Below, in pieces: positions 17,206 to 26,296 of a DNA stretch of 64,000 bases. Each line of letters starts with the position of its first letter. Position 1 is the stretch's first letter. Source of the stretch: Pseudoxanthomonas daejeonensis (GTDB taxonomy: Bacteria > Pseudomonadota > Gammaproteobacteria > Xanthomonadales > Xanthomonadaceae); contig NZ_PDWN01000013.1 of the NCBI RefSeq assembly GCF_010093205.1, positions 1 through 64,000 of the forward strand, given 5' to 3'. The notes under the pieces are model-generated. The model ran no database searches, was not told the DNA's origin, and saw only the letters and a list, made by a program, of their open reading frames with translations. The position numbers and the translations under genes are program-made.

Positions 17206-17636
17206 GCGAATCCGGATTCGACCTCGGTTTCGACGATGCCTCGCAGGCGGGCGTGTACCAGGTCGACGCGGCCGACGTGCCTGCGCTGGCCGCCGCCGCG
17301 CGCGATGCCGGGCTGCTGGTGCGCCGCATCGACCTGGCCGGCTGCCGCGACAAGCAGACCCTGCTGCTGCGGATCGCCACCATGCTGGACGTGCCCGGCG
17401 GGCGCGGCGGCAACTGGGATGCGCTGATGGACGCGCTGCGCGACCTCGAATGGCTGCCCGCTCCCGGGTACATGCTGCTGTTCGAGGCCGCCGGGCAGCT
17501 GCAGTCCGCGCGCGCCGACGAACTGCAGACCCTGCTGGGCCTGCTCCAGGAAGCCTCGCACTGGTGGGCCGAGGCGGAGGTGCCGTTCTGGGCGTTCGTG
17601 GCGCTGGAAAGCCCTGTCTCCGCGCACGACAGCTGA
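17202..17636 (+). CDS. Barstar-family ribonuclease inhibitor
   Basis: 144 aa cytoplasmic inhibitor expected to bind the neighbouring RNase and protect the producer. The barstar core is clear: a variable N terminus, then DLAGCRDKQTLLLRIATML, GNWDALMDALRDLEWLP (the helix and loop that plug the RNase active site) and YMLLFE. It is longer than the 90-residue Bacillus barstar because of N- and C-terminal extensions. Start codon at 17202 overlaps the RNase stop. It is convergent with uup, with only 16 bp between stop codons. Confidence 0.93.
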   Translation: MSESGFDLGFDDASQAGVYQVDAADVPALAAAARDAGLLVRRIDLAGCRDKQTLLLRIATMLDVPGGRGGNWDALMDALRDLEWLPAPGYMLLFEAAGQLQSARADELQTLLGLLQEASHWWAEAEVPFWAFVALESPVSAHDS

Positions 17637-17652
17637 CGCCGTCGCACCGGGA

Positions 17653-19563
17653 TCAGGCATCCAGGTCGGCCCAGCGTGCGTAGGCCGAATCCAGCTCCGA
17701 CTGGGCCGTGGCCATTCGCTGGGTATGGGCCGCGACCGCACCCGGGTCCTGCTGGTAGAAGCCGGCATCGGACATCGCCGCGGCCAGGGCCGCCAGCTCC
17801 GTCTCGAGGGTCTCGATCCGGGCCGGCAACTGCTCCAGCTCACGCGCGTCCTTGTAGCTGAGCTTGCGCTTGGGCGTGGCATCGGCAACGGATGCCGACG
17901 CCTGGATCGCTGCCGGTACGGCCGCCGAGGTGGCGTTCGCCGTCGCCGAGGCACGGGCAACCTGCGCGGCGCTGGCCGGCGCCGCGGGACGCTGGCGTAC
18001 CCAGTCGCTGTAGCCACCGACGTACTCGCCGATCCTGCCCTCGCCTTCCATCACCATGGTCGAGGTGACCACGTTGTCCAGGAAGTCGCGGTCGTGGCTG
18101 ACCAGAAGCAGCGTGCCGCTGTAATCGCCGAGCAGTTCTTCCAGCAGTTCCAGCGTTTCCACGTCCAGGTCGTTGGTCGGTTCGTCCATCACCAGCAGGT
18201 TCGAGGGCTGGGCGAACAGGCGCGCCAGCAAAAGGCGGTTGCGCTCGCCGCCGGACAGTCGCGTGATCGGCGCGCGGGCGCGTTCCGGGGTGAACAGGAA
18301 ATCCTGCAGGTAGGCATGCACGTGCTTGCGCTTGCCGTTGATGTCGATGAAGTCCGCGCCTTCGGCGACGTTCTCGATCGCGCTCCAGTCCTCGCGCAAG
18401 GTCGCGCGGTACTGGTCGAAATAGGCGATCTTCAGGTTCGTGCCCTGGCGCACCTCGCCCGCCTGCGGCTGCAGCTCGCCCAGCAGCAGCTTCAGCAGCG
18501 TGGTCTTGCCGCTGCCATTGGGGCCGACCAGGCCGATGCGGTCGCCGCGCAGGATCACGCTGGAGAAATCACGCACCATGGTCCTGGCGCCGAAGGCGAA
18601 CGAGACGTCCTTGGCCTCGATGACCTTCTTGCCGGAATTCTCGCCCTGCGCGGCCTCCATGCGCACGTTGCCGCCGAGGTCGCGGCGCTGGGTGCGTTCG
18701 GTGCGCATCGCCTTCAAGCGACGCACGCGGCCTTCGTCGCGGGTGCGACGGGCCTTGATGCCCTGCCGGATCCACACCTCTTCCTGCGCCAGCAGCTTGT
18801 CGAAGCGCTGGTTTTCCTGCGCCTCGGAGTTCAGCCGTTCCTCGCGCCGGCGCTCGTAGTTGGCCCAGTCGCCGGGCCAGCTGGTGACCCGGCCACGGTC
18901 GATCTCGACGATGCGGGTGGCCAGCGCTCGCAGGAAGCGGCGGTCGTGGGTGACGAACAGGACGCTGCCCGCCCACGCCTTGAGGAATCCCTCCAGCCAG
19001 TCGATGGCCTCGATGTCCAGATGGTTGGTCGGCTCGTCCAGCAGCAGCAGGTCCGGCGAGGACACCAGCGCACGCGCCAGCAGCACGCGTCGCTTCATGC
19101 CGCCGGACAGGCGCGCGAACTCGGCATCGCCGTCCAATTCCAGCTTGGTCAGCGTCTCGACCACGCGCTGGTCCAGCGCCCAGCCATCGGCGGCATCGAT
19201 CTTGGCCTGTACCTTGCCCATCGCATCGGCGTCGAACTCGTCGGCATGGCTCAGGTGGTGGAACTGGGCCAGCCACTTGCCCAGGTCGCCCAGGCCATCG
19301 GCGACGACGTCGAACACGCTGCCGGCCGCGCCCAGCGGCACCTCCTGCTCGAGCCGGGCGATGCGAACGCCCTGCTGGACGCGCACTTCGCCGTCGTCGG
19401 GCTTCAGTTCGCCGGCGATCAGCTTCATCAGGGTGGACTTGCCGGCGCCGTTGCGGCCGATCAGGGCGATGCGTTCGCCCGGTTCGATCGACAGGTCGGT
19501 CTTTTCCAGCAACAAGGGGCCGCCGACGCTGTAGTCGAGGTTCTGCAGGGTGATCAAAGGCAT
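17653..19563 (-). CDS. uup: ABC-F ATPase Uup
   Basis: Soluble ABC-F protein with two ATPase domains, thought to act on ribosomes and linked to genome stability in E. coli. 636 aa from the ATG at 19563; a longer frame would overlap dbpA. Domain 1 has Walker A GRNGAGKST, signature LSGGMKRR and LLLLDEPTNHLD. Domain 2 has GPNGSGKTT, LSGGERNR and LVMDEPTNDLD. A charged linker (about 245-310) lies between them. The C-terminal part (about 550-636) is an Ala-rich linker then a coiled coil typical of Uup. Divergent from dbpA across 90 bp. Confidence 0.95.
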   Translation of the reverse strand: MPLITLQNLDYSVGGPLLLEKTDLSIEPGERIALIGRNGAGKSTLMKLIAGELKPDDGEVRVQQGVRIARLEQEVPLGAAGSVFDVVADGLGDLGKWLAQFHHLSHADEFDADAMGKVQAKIDAADGWALDQRVVETLTKLELDGDAEFARLSGGMKRRVLLARALVSSPDLLLLDEPTNHLDIEAIDWLEGFLKAWAGSVLFVTHDRRFLRALATRIVEIDRGRVTSWPGDWANYERRREERLNSEAQENQRFDKLLAQEEVWIRQGIKARRTRDEGRVRRLKAMRTERTQRRDLGGNVRMEAAQGENSGKKVIEAKDVSFAFGARTMVRDFSSVILRGDRIGLVGPNGSGKTTLLKLLLGELQPQAGEVRQGTNLKIAYFDQYRATLREDWSAIENVAEGADFIDINGKRKHVHAYLQDFLFTPERARAPITRLSGGERNRLLLARLFAQPSNLLVMDEPTNDLDVETLELLEELLGDYSGTLLLVSHDRDFLDNVVTSTMVMEGEGRIGEYVGGYSDWVRQRPAAPASAAQVARASATANATSAAVPAAIQASASVADATPKRKLSYKDARELEQLPARIETLETELAALAAAMSDAGFYQQDPGAVAAHTQRMATAQSELDSAYARWADLDA

Positions 19564-19653
19564 CCGCACATTGTACCGGGCGCCGCGAGGCGTCAGACCC
19601 CGTGACATGTGTGATCGGCGCCCTTTCGCGGCCGCGACCTGCGAAAATGGCGC

Positions 19654-21030
19654 ATGAACGACTTCGCTTCCATGCCCCTGTCCCCGGCCCTGCGTCCCGG
19701 CCTGGACGCGCTGGGCTACACCACCCCCACCCCGATCCAGGCCCTGGCGCTGCCGCCGATCCTGGACGGCCTGGACCTCATCGCCCAGGCGCCGACCGGT
19801 AGCGGCAAGACCGCCGCGTTCGGCCTGGGCCTTCTGCAGCGGCTCGATCCGGGCGTGTCCCGCGCGCAGGCGCTGGTGCTGTGCCCGACCCGCGAACTGG
19901 CCGACCAGGTCGGCAAGCAGCTGCGCAGGCTGGCCACCGGCATCCCCAATCTCAAGCTGAGCATCCTTACCGGCGGCATGGCGCTGGAACCCCAGATCGC
20001 ATCGTTGCAGGCGCACGACCCGCAGGTGGTGGTCGGCACCCCGGGCCGGATCCAGGAGCTCGCCCGCAAGCGCGTGCTCCACCTGGGCGGGGTGCGCACG
20101 CTGGTGCTCGACGAGGGCGACCGCATGCTGGACATGGGCTTCGAGGAAGCCGTCCGCGAGATCGCCAGCCGCTGCGACAAGCACCGGCAGACGCTGCTGT
20201 TCTCGGCGACCTTTCCCGACGAGATCCGCGAACTGGCCCGGCAGCTGCTGCGCGAGCCGGTGGAAGTGTCGGCCGAAGGCAGCGACAGCGCGCCGGCGAT
20301 CGAGCAGCGCTTCTTCGACGTCGATGCCGCCTACCGGCAGAAGGCCGTGGCCGGGCTGCTTTTGCGCTACCGGCCCGAGTCGGCGGTGGTGTTCTGCAAT
20401 ACCCGCAAGGACGTGGACGAAGTGGCCGGCTCGCTGCGCCAGTTCGGGTTCTCCGCGCTGGCCCTGCATGGCGACATGGAGCAGCGCGACCGCGACGAAG
20501 TACTGCTGCAGCTCGCCAACCGCAGCTGCAATGTGCTGGTCGCCAGCGACGTGGCCGCGCGCGGCCTCGACGTGGAGGACCTGGCGGCGGTGCTGAACTA
20601 CGAGCTGCCGACCGACGTGGATGCCTATCGCCACCGGATCGGCCGCACCGGGCGTGCCGGCCGCAAGGGCCTGGCGTTGAGCCTGGTCGCCCCGCGCGAG
20701 AACGCGCGCGCGGAGATGATCGCCGCCGCGCAGGACACGCCGCCCCCGCGCGAATCCTCGCCGCTGGCCACCGGCCGTCCCGCGCAGCCGGCGCAGGCCC
20801 CGATGACCACGCTGCGCATCGACGGCGGCAAGACCGACAAGCTGCGCGCCGGCGACATCCTCGGTGCGCTCACCGGCGAAGCGGGCGTGCCGGCGAAGGC
20901 GATCGGCAAGATCGCCATCCATGCCACCCGCTCCTACGTGGCCATCGCCCACGAACAGGCCGCACGCGCGCTCAGGCAGCTCGAAGCGGGCAAGATCAAG
21001 GGGCGGCGCTTCCGGGTTCGGCCTCTCTGA
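19654..21030 (+). CDS. dbpA: ATP-dependent RNA helicase, DbpA type
   Basis: DEAD-box helicase probably acting in 50S ribosome assembly. 458 aa. Motifs are Q motif PTPIQ (25-29), Walker A APTGSGKT (46-53), PTREL (78-82), SAT, and HRIGRTGRAG near residue 330. The C-terminal ~75 residues (TLRIDGGKTDKLRAGDILGA ... YVAIAH) form the DbpA RNA-binding domain that recognises 23S rRNA. Motif II is DEGD (153-156) rather than DEAD, confirmed in the codons GAC GAG GGC GAC. It faces the TonB operon convergently. Confidence 0.93.
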   Translation: MNDFASMPLSPALRPGLDALGYTTPTPIQALALPPILDGLDLIAQAPTGSGKTAAFGLGLLQRLDPGVSRAQALVLCPTRELADQVGKQLRRLATGIPNLKLSILTGGMALEPQIASLQAHDPQVVVGTPGRIQELARKRVLHLGGVRTLVLDEGDRMLDMGFEEAVREIASRCDKHRQTLLFSATFPDEIRELARQLLREPVEVSAEGSDSAPAIEQRFFDVDAAYRQKAVAGLLLRYRPESAVVFCNTRKDVDEVAGSLRQFGFSALALHGDMEQRDRDEVLLQLANRSCNVLVASDVAARGLDVEDLAAVLNYELPTDVDAYRHRIGRTGRAGRKGLALSLVAPRENARAEMIAAAQDTPPPRESSPLATGRPAQPAQAPMTTLRIDGGKTDKLRAGDILGALTGEAGVPAKAIGKIAIHATRSYVAIAHEQAARALRQLEAGKIKGRRFRVRPL

Positions 21031-21138
21031 AGCAAGAAGGCCGCGCCCGGCAGGGCGCCGCAACGCCGGTTCAAGGCCAAGACAATCCCTGTTGCCTCCG
21101 CGCGCGTGGAGCATCTGCTTGCCTGCCGCACGACGCGC

Positions 21139-21173
21139 AAAAAAAAGAGCTGACGGACCGCTCCCCGCGGCCC
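21139..21173 (-). terminator. Terminator of the TonB-receptor operon
   Basis: Read on the minus strand, GGGCCGC-GGGGA-GCGGTCC (one G-U pair) is followed, after GTCAGC, by eight T. It lies 33 nt past the receptor stop codon. Confidence 0.7.
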
Positions 21174-21206
21174 GCCAGCCCCCTCCCCGCCAGCACGGGA
21201 ATCCGA

Positions 21207-23636
21207 TCAGAAGCCTGCGGTGAACTCCACGCCCCAGACGCGCGGCGGCGTCACGCGTGCGCCGACCGTCCCCAGCACGGTCTTGCCGTAGGTGGCCAGG
21301 CCGTTCACGTACTGGTTGTCGAGCAGGTTCTCGCCGTACACGGCCACGCCGTACCGGCCGCTACCCGAAGTCCAGCCCACGCGGAGGTTGGCCAGTTCCT
21401 GCGACTCGCCCAGGCGCAATGCCGGGCTCACGCCACAGGTGCCCTGGCTCTGCGATTCGTCGCTGCAGCGCGTCTTGCCCCGATAGCCGTAGCGCACCGA
21501 CGCACGCACGCTGCCGTTCTCGTCCAGGTCCCAGAGGTAGGCCGCACCGGCGGCGAACGACCACTTCGGGATGCCGGTCGCCTGGCCGCTGACGTCGATG
21601 CCCTCCGGCGTCACGTAGTTCCTGTAGGTCGAATCGATGTAGGCCGCGTTGAAGTCCAGCGAGAGCGCGCGGGTCGCCTGCCAGATCGCGTTGAAGTCCA
21701 CGCCCCACGCTTCCAGGTCCGAGGTGTCGACCACGTAGCGCGGGATCGCCGGCGTCGTGTCCAGGCGGATCGCCTGGCGGTTGTCGTAGGTGTAGTAGTA
21801 CGCGGATGCGTCGTAGCGGAAGCCGTATTCGGGCAGGACCTGCTTGATGCCCGTCTCGAAGTTCCACACGTCTTCGTTCTCGAACTGGCTGTCGATCTGC
21901 AGCGCGTTGAAGCCGCCGGCCTTGTAGCCCTTGGCCACCGACGCGAAGCCCATGAGGTCGTCGGTGAAGTGGTAGTCGGCCACGAAGCGCGGGCTGATGT
22001 CGTCCCAGCTGTTCGAATCGCGGGTCTTGACGCCCTTGTTCATCATCGCCGGCGGATCGATGAAGGCGATGTCGAAGATGTAGGCCTCCTTCGGGATCCC
22101 CAGCATGGCGAAGATGCCCAGCGCCTCCATCTGGTCCAGCGTCGCATCCAGGCCCGGCGCATGGCGCTGGTCGTTGAACCAGCTGAAATCCTTCTCGTCG
22201 CGCGTGTAGCGCAGGCCGAAGGTCAGGTTGAGGCGGTCGTTGGCGCGCCAGATCACGTCGCCGTAGAGCGCATAGGCGGTGGTCTCGAGCGTGTTGACGA
22301 ACTGCTCGTTCCAGGGCTCGCCCATCAGCGTCAACGGGATGCCGTACATCTGCATGACCTGGCTGGTGAAGCCGTACAGCGTCCCGTCCGGGGTCGGCGC
22401 CAGGCCCATGTTGCGCACGATCGTATCGACCGAGTCGGTATAGGCGTTGACCTGGCTGGTCTGGTCGGCCTTCTCGCGGAAGTAGCTCGCGCCGGCCACC
22501 CAGTCGAAGCGCTCGCCGCTGCCGGCGAACTTGAATTCCTGGTAGAAATTCGTGTTGCTCTCGGTGTTGACCGAATCCACGTACAGGTCGCGGCGGTCGG
22601 TACCGTCCTCCTCGACCCGGTTCAGCGAATCGTAGTCATGCCACGCCGTGGTCGAGGTCAGGCTGCCCCACGACAGGGCGTGGTCCACGATCAGGGTCAC
22701 GCCGTCGAAGCGCCGCGACTCCTCGTTGCCGTCCACGTCGACCGCGGCCGGCGTCCTGCGCGGATCCAGGTAGGCGGTTTCGTCGACCGGCAACGATGGC
22801 GTGGCGGGCGCTGCGGGCAGCGGCACGATGCCGATCGTGGCCTGGCCCAGCTGGTCCAGGTTTTCGTGGTCCCAGGTGATCCAGGCGGTGGTGTTGTCGC
22901 CGAAGCGGGTGCTGAAGGCCGCACGGGTCGCCCAGTTGTCCTCCGGCGCCAGGTCCTCGCCGGTATTGGCGTCCTGGATCCAGCCGTCGGCCTGGTTGAA
23001 CACGCCGTTGAGGCGGAACGCGGAGTCCTCGCCGACCGGGATGTTGGCCATCGCATCGACGTACTGCTTGCCATGTTCGGCCAGGCGCAGGCGCGAGCGA
23101 CCCTCGGCATCCGGCCCGGGCCGGTGGGTGACGATCGAGATGGCGCCGGCCGCGGTATTGCGCCCGAACAGGGTGCCCTGCGGCCCCTTCAGCACTTCGA
23201 TCCGCTCCACGTCGGTGAACGGCAGCAGCACGCCGCCGCCGCGCCCGGCGTAGACGCCGTCGACATACACGCCGACGGCCGGATCGGTACCGATCCCGAA
23301 GTCGTCGGTGCTGATGCCGCGCAGCTGGAAACTGGGCTGGGTCGGCTGCTGGCCATTGACGACCAGGCCGGGGACGAACATGTCGATGCCGCTCAGGTCC
23401 TCGGCGACGACGTCGTCGAGCATCTGCGCATTGACGACCTGCAACGCGATCGGAACGTCCTGCAGTTCCTGCTCGCGGCTCTGCGCGGTGACCGTGATCT
23501 TGTCGAGCGTGACCGCGTCGGGCGCGACCTGGCTCTCCTGCGGTGCGGCGAAGGCCAGCGATGCGGCGCCCGCCGCGATGCTGCCGAACAATGCCTGGCG
23601 CACGCGCAGGCTCAAAGGATTCTTGCGAACCATCAT
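21207..23636 (-). CDS. TonB-dependent outer-membrane receptor
   Basis: 809 aa. The signal peptide ends about residue 30 (SLAFA-AP). A TonB-box-like segment DKITVTAQ follows, then the plug (about 55-170: QDVPIALQVV, PSFQLRGISTDDF, VERIEVLKGPQGTLFGRNT) and a beta-barrel ending in aromatic F. It imports an unknown, probably bulky ligand across the outer membrane using TonB energy. The style resembles receptors often called FecA/IroN-like or sphingomonad-type carbohydrate/terpenoid receptors, and no siderophore gene is nearby. GGGGAG lies 6 nt before the start. It is the last gene of the beta-helix operon, 68 nt after the cytochrome-like gene, with no hairpin between them. Confidence 0.93.
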   Translation of the reverse strand: MMVRKNPLSLRVRQALFGSIAAGAASLAFAAPQESQVAPDAVTLDKITVTAQSREQELQDVPIALQVVNAQMLDDVVAEDLSGIDMFVPGLVVNGQQPTQPSFQLRGISTDDFGIGTDPAVGVYVDGVYAGRGGGVLLPFTDVERIEVLKGPQGTLFGRNTAAGAISIVTHRPGPDAEGRSRLRLAEHGKQYVDAMANIPVGEDSAFRLNGVFNQADGWIQDANTGEDLAPEDNWATRAAFSTRFGDNTTAWITWDHENLDQLGQATIGIVPLPAAPATPSLPVDETAYLDPRRTPAAVDVDGNEESRRFDGVTLIVDHALSWGSLTSTTAWHDYDSLNRVEEDGTDRRDLYVDSVNTESNTNFYQEFKFAGSGERFDWVAGASYFREKADQTSQVNAYTDSVDTIVRNMGLAPTPDGTLYGFTSQVMQMYGIPLTLMGEPWNEQFVNTLETTAYALYGDVIWRANDRLNLTFGLRYTRDEKDFSWFNDQRHAPGLDATLDQMEALGIFAMLGIPKEAYIFDIAFIDPPAMMNKGVKTRDSNSWDDISPRFVADYHFTDDLMGFASVAKGYKAGGFNALQIDSQFENEDVWNFETGIKQVLPEYGFRYDASAYYYTYDNRQAIRLDTTPAIPRYVVDTSDLEAWGVDFNAIWQATRALSLDFNAAYIDSTYRNYVTPEGIDVSGQATGIPKWSFAAGAAYLWDLDENGSVRASVRYGYRGKTRCSDESQSQGTCGVSPALRLGESQELANLRVGWTSGSGRYGVAVYGENLLDNQYVNGLATYGKTVLGTVGARVTPPRVWGVEFTAGF

Positions 23637-23704
23637 GGAGTACTCCCCTACTCGCTATGTCGCTGGTTGATTTTGTTTTGGTTGTTGCTGGAAACGCGGT
23701 CGAC

Positions 23705-24910
23705 TTACCCTGTATTGCCGCACTCGCCGTGCTGGGCCGCGATCCACTCGCGGATCAGCTCGACCCCCTCCGCGTGCGTCACGCTGCGGCCCAGTTCCGG
23801 CATCATCACCCCTGGATCGGTGCTGATCATCCGGTAGGTCAGGATCGACTCGTCCGGCTTGCCGGGAACGATGTCGAAACGCCGGTCGCCCGTGCCATGG
23901 CCCGCGGCGATCGGCAGCTTGCAGCGCCCCAGGCGCAGTGGCTCGCTGACATCGCTGGCCAGCCACAACCCCGAGGTGTTGCCTGGCCCGGCTGCGCTGT
24001 GGCAGTGCGAACAGTTGATGTCCAGGTAGGCCCGGGCCCGCGCATCGACGCTCTCCGCCGCATCCTGCCAGTTGGCGACGCGAGGCACCGCCGAGGCTTC
24101 GGGAAGGCCGTCCAGGTAGCCCATGCGCTGCCATTGCGCCAGCTGGTTGGCGACCACCGCCTCGCCATCGACGCCGGGATAGGCGAGATCGCGGTTGAGG
24201 TGGCGGGCCTTGGGGCCGATCGGCTGGAACTCACGGGTACTCAGGTCGCTGACGTGGCACCCGGCGCACTGGTTCTGGTCGGGCACCTGGTAGGCGGCTT
24301 CCTCACGCGAGCCGCTGGCGTCCACCAGGGTCAGCGGCACCAGGTCGCCGGCGCGCATGAGCCTGGCCTCGGTCTGCTCGGCGTTCCAGACGTAGGGCAA
24401 GGCGACCCAGCCCGACTCGCGCCGCACCAGCAACCGCGTCTCGAGCAGCCGCACCTTGTCCAGTTCCAGCTGCCCGCCGGGCAGCTGGCCCTCGTGCCCC
24501 TGGCTGCGCAGCACGGCCTGGCTGTCGCGCGGCTCGCCTTCGATGCGCGGGTAATAGAAGGTCTTGCTGATGATCGTGCCGACCGGGAAATCGAACGCTT
24601 CGTTCGCGTCGTAGTGCGCGGACGTTCCCTCGGGCATCCAGACCGTGCGCAGCTTGTGCGCGTAGTCGGTGAACAGGGCGGAATTGAGGTCGTAGGGCAG
24701 GACCCGTTCGTTCAATTCCAGCCGCCCATCGGCCATGTCGAAGAGATGCCATTCGGAAAGCGATTCCGGCTGGCCTTCGGCATGGAACGCGACCGGCGGC
24801 GGGTGCGCAGGACGACAGCCGGAAACCAGCCCCGCGGCAAGCGCCACCGCGCCTGCCAGGGCCACCAGTCTGGACAGCGGGCCACGCCCGCGGGACGGCC
24901 GATCAACCAC
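23705..24910 (-). CDS. Lipoprotein with two CXXCH heme-binding motifs (HNE_0200-like family)
   Basis: About 401 aa from GTG at 24910, chosen because it overlaps the upstream stop and gives a lipoprotein signal (VALAAGLVSGC, Cys32). Two c-type heme motifs are visible: CAGCH (215-219) and CSHCH (300-304). A VMMPELG segment near residue 370 could supply a heme-ligand Met. The first half (DLNSALFTDYAHKLRTVWMPEG, FPVGTIISKTF) has no fold I can name. It matches my recollection of the uncharacterised HNE_0200 family (TIGR03806), which occurs paired with a beta-helix protein (TIGR03805) as it does here. Probably an electron-transfer or oxidoreductase protein of the cell envelope; function unknown. 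Confidence 0.85.
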   Translation of the reverse strand: MVDRPSRGRGPLSRLVALAGAVALAAGLVSGCRPAHPPPVAFHAEGQPESLSEWHLFDMADGRLELNERVLPYDLNSALFTDYAHKLRTVWMPEGTSAHYDANEAFDFPVGTIISKTFYYPRIEGEPRDSQAVLRSQGHEGQLPGGQLELDKVRLLETRLLVRRESGWVALPYVWNAEQTEARLMRAGDLVPLTLVDASGSREEAAYQVPDQNQCAGCHVSDLSTREFQPIGPKARHLNRDLAYPGVDGEAVVANQLAQWQRMGYLDGLPEASAVPRVANWQDAAESVDARARAYLDINCSHCHSAAGPGNTSGLWLASDVSEPLRLGRCKLPIAAGHGTGDRRFDIVPGKPDESILTYRMISTDPGVMMPELGRSVTHAEGVELIREWIAAQHGECGNTG

Positions 24911-26177
24911 GCTTGAGGTCCACCTGCGGCAGCGGCGGCAGCGTGCAGCCGAACGGCGTCGCGTCGCTGGTCGGGTTCTTGTAGCCATTCGGGCCATCGG
25001 CATTGACCACGCCGGACACGTCATGCAGGCAGATCTGCGGCCCTTCGACCAGCTCCGCGTTCGCGTAACCGTCCCAGAGCACGTCGGGCAGGCGCCCGTT
25101 GAGCCCGAACAGCGCGACCTTCAGCGCCTTCAGGTCGAAGCCGTCGGGCGCGTCGCCGCCGCCCGAGAGCCGGTTGCCGTGGACCGAAATCCGCTCCGGG
25201 TACGGATCGAAGCTCTCCGAACGGCTGTCGGCGCTGTAGCCCGTCGAGTAGACGCTGGAGACGATGATGTTGGCGGTCTTGTTGTCCTTGATGTCGTTGT
25301 CGAAGATCTCGACATCGTCATTGGAATTGATCACCACGCCGGTACCCGCCGGAACGCTCGCCACCGGCGTGCCCTTGGCGCCGAAGTTGCCGGTGTTGTT
25401 GGCGAACACCTGGTTCTTGAACACGCGCACGTTGCCGCCAGGCTGCTTGAGCGCCGGCATGTTGAACACCAGGATGCCGCCGGTATTGTTGGTGGCCACG
25501 TTGCCGTAGACGTCGGCGTTGATCGTGTTCTCGATCTCGATGCCGGCGACGTTGTACTCGGCGCGGCTGTTGCGCACGATCACGTCCCGCGACTGGCCCA
25601 CGTAGATGCCCGCATCCGAAGCGCCGATCGCGATCGAATCCTCGATCAGCACGTTGCGGGTGCGGACCGGATAAAGGCCGTAGCCGCCGTTGGAGGTCTT
25701 CGGCCCACCGGTCCACTCCACGCGCACGCCGCGGATGGTGATGTGTTCGGCCTCGTTGATCTTCAGGCCATCGCCCTTGGCGTCCTCGATCGCGATGTTC
25801 TCGATCGTGAAATGGTCGGCGTTGACCAGCAGGCCCTCGGCGCCGGCCTTCTGCCCCTTGAAGCTGAGCACCGACTTGTCCTGGCCCGCGCCGCGCAGGG
25901 TCACGTTGTCCACGCGCAGGCTCAGGCTGCGGTCGAACGTGAAGCGACCGGCCGGCACTTCGATGACATCGCCGGGCTTGGCGTCGAGCAGCTTCTGGCG
26001 CAGGACGTCGGCGAAGGCGGCATCGCCCTCGGCCACGGTCGCGCTCGGGACGTGCCCGGGACCGCCGTCGCCGCAGCCGGCCAGCACCGCGGCCAACGCG
26101 GCCACCAGCAGCGCCGGAGCGCCCTGCTTCCATCCCCGCGCGCCTGCTGCGCCCCTGCCCTTGCCCCGCTTCGCCAT
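24903..26177 (-). CDS. Parallel beta-helix repeat lipoprotein
   Basis: 424 aa. A lipoprotein signal ends VLAGC (Cys35). From about residue 60 the sequence is a run of short repeats typical of a right-handed parallel beta-helix: VIEVPAGRFTFDRSLSLR, HFTIENIAIEDAKGDGLKI, HITIRGVRVEW, RDVIVRNSRAEYNVAGIEI, NADVYGNVATNNTGGILVF. The fold is shared with pectate lyases, alginate epimerases and NosD-like proteins, and no known catalytic set is obvious. GGGGAGGG precedes the ATG. First gene of the operon; its stop overlaps the next start (GTGGTTGA). Divergent from the AraC gene across 119 bp. Function unknown. Confidence 0.9.
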   Translation of the reverse strand: MAKRGKGRGAAGARGWKQGAPALLVAALAAVLAGCGDGGPGHVPSATVAEGDAAFADVLRQKLLDAKPGDVIEVPAGRFTFDRSLSLRVDNVTLRGAGQDKSVLSFKGQKAGAEGLLVNADHFTIENIAIEDAKGDGLKINEAEHITIRGVRVEWTGGPKTSNGGYGLYPVRTRNVLIEDSIAIGASDAGIYVGQSRDVIVRNSRAEYNVAGIEIENTINADVYGNVATNNTGGILVFNMPALKQPGGNVRVFKNQVFANNTGNFGAKGTPVASVPAGTGVVINSNDDVEIFDNDIKDNKTANIIVSSVYSTGYSADSRSESFDPYPERISVHGNRLSGGGDAPDGFDLKALKVALFGLNGRLPDVLWDGYANAELVEGPQICLHDVSGVVNADGPNGYKNPTSDATPFGCTLPPLPQVDLKRG

Positions 26178-26194
26178 GGTCCCTCCCCGTCGAT

Positions 26195-26210
26195 GCCACG
26201 ATCATGTGGC
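26195..26210. promoter_or_regulatory. Small palindrome between the beta-helix and AraC genes
   Basis: GCCAC-GATCAT-GTGGC lies 17 nt upstream of the beta-helix start codon, in the 119-bp divergent region. It may be an operator for the AraC-type protein or a leader structure. A CATAAT hexamer at about 26260 could be the -10 of the AraC gene. Weak evidence. Confidence 0.3.
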
Positions 26211-26296
26211 CGTCCCCCAGTCTCCGCTGCATCCGGGGGCGTACGCGAGGGCAAAGCCGGCATAATGAGGGGGGTAAAGCGGACAGGTTGTGATCG

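Noticed and set aside
19881-23837. Open frame of 1318 codons across dbpA and the TonB receptor
   Set aside because: It crosses a terminator and overlaps two genes with clear domains on other frames; composition is that of a shadow.
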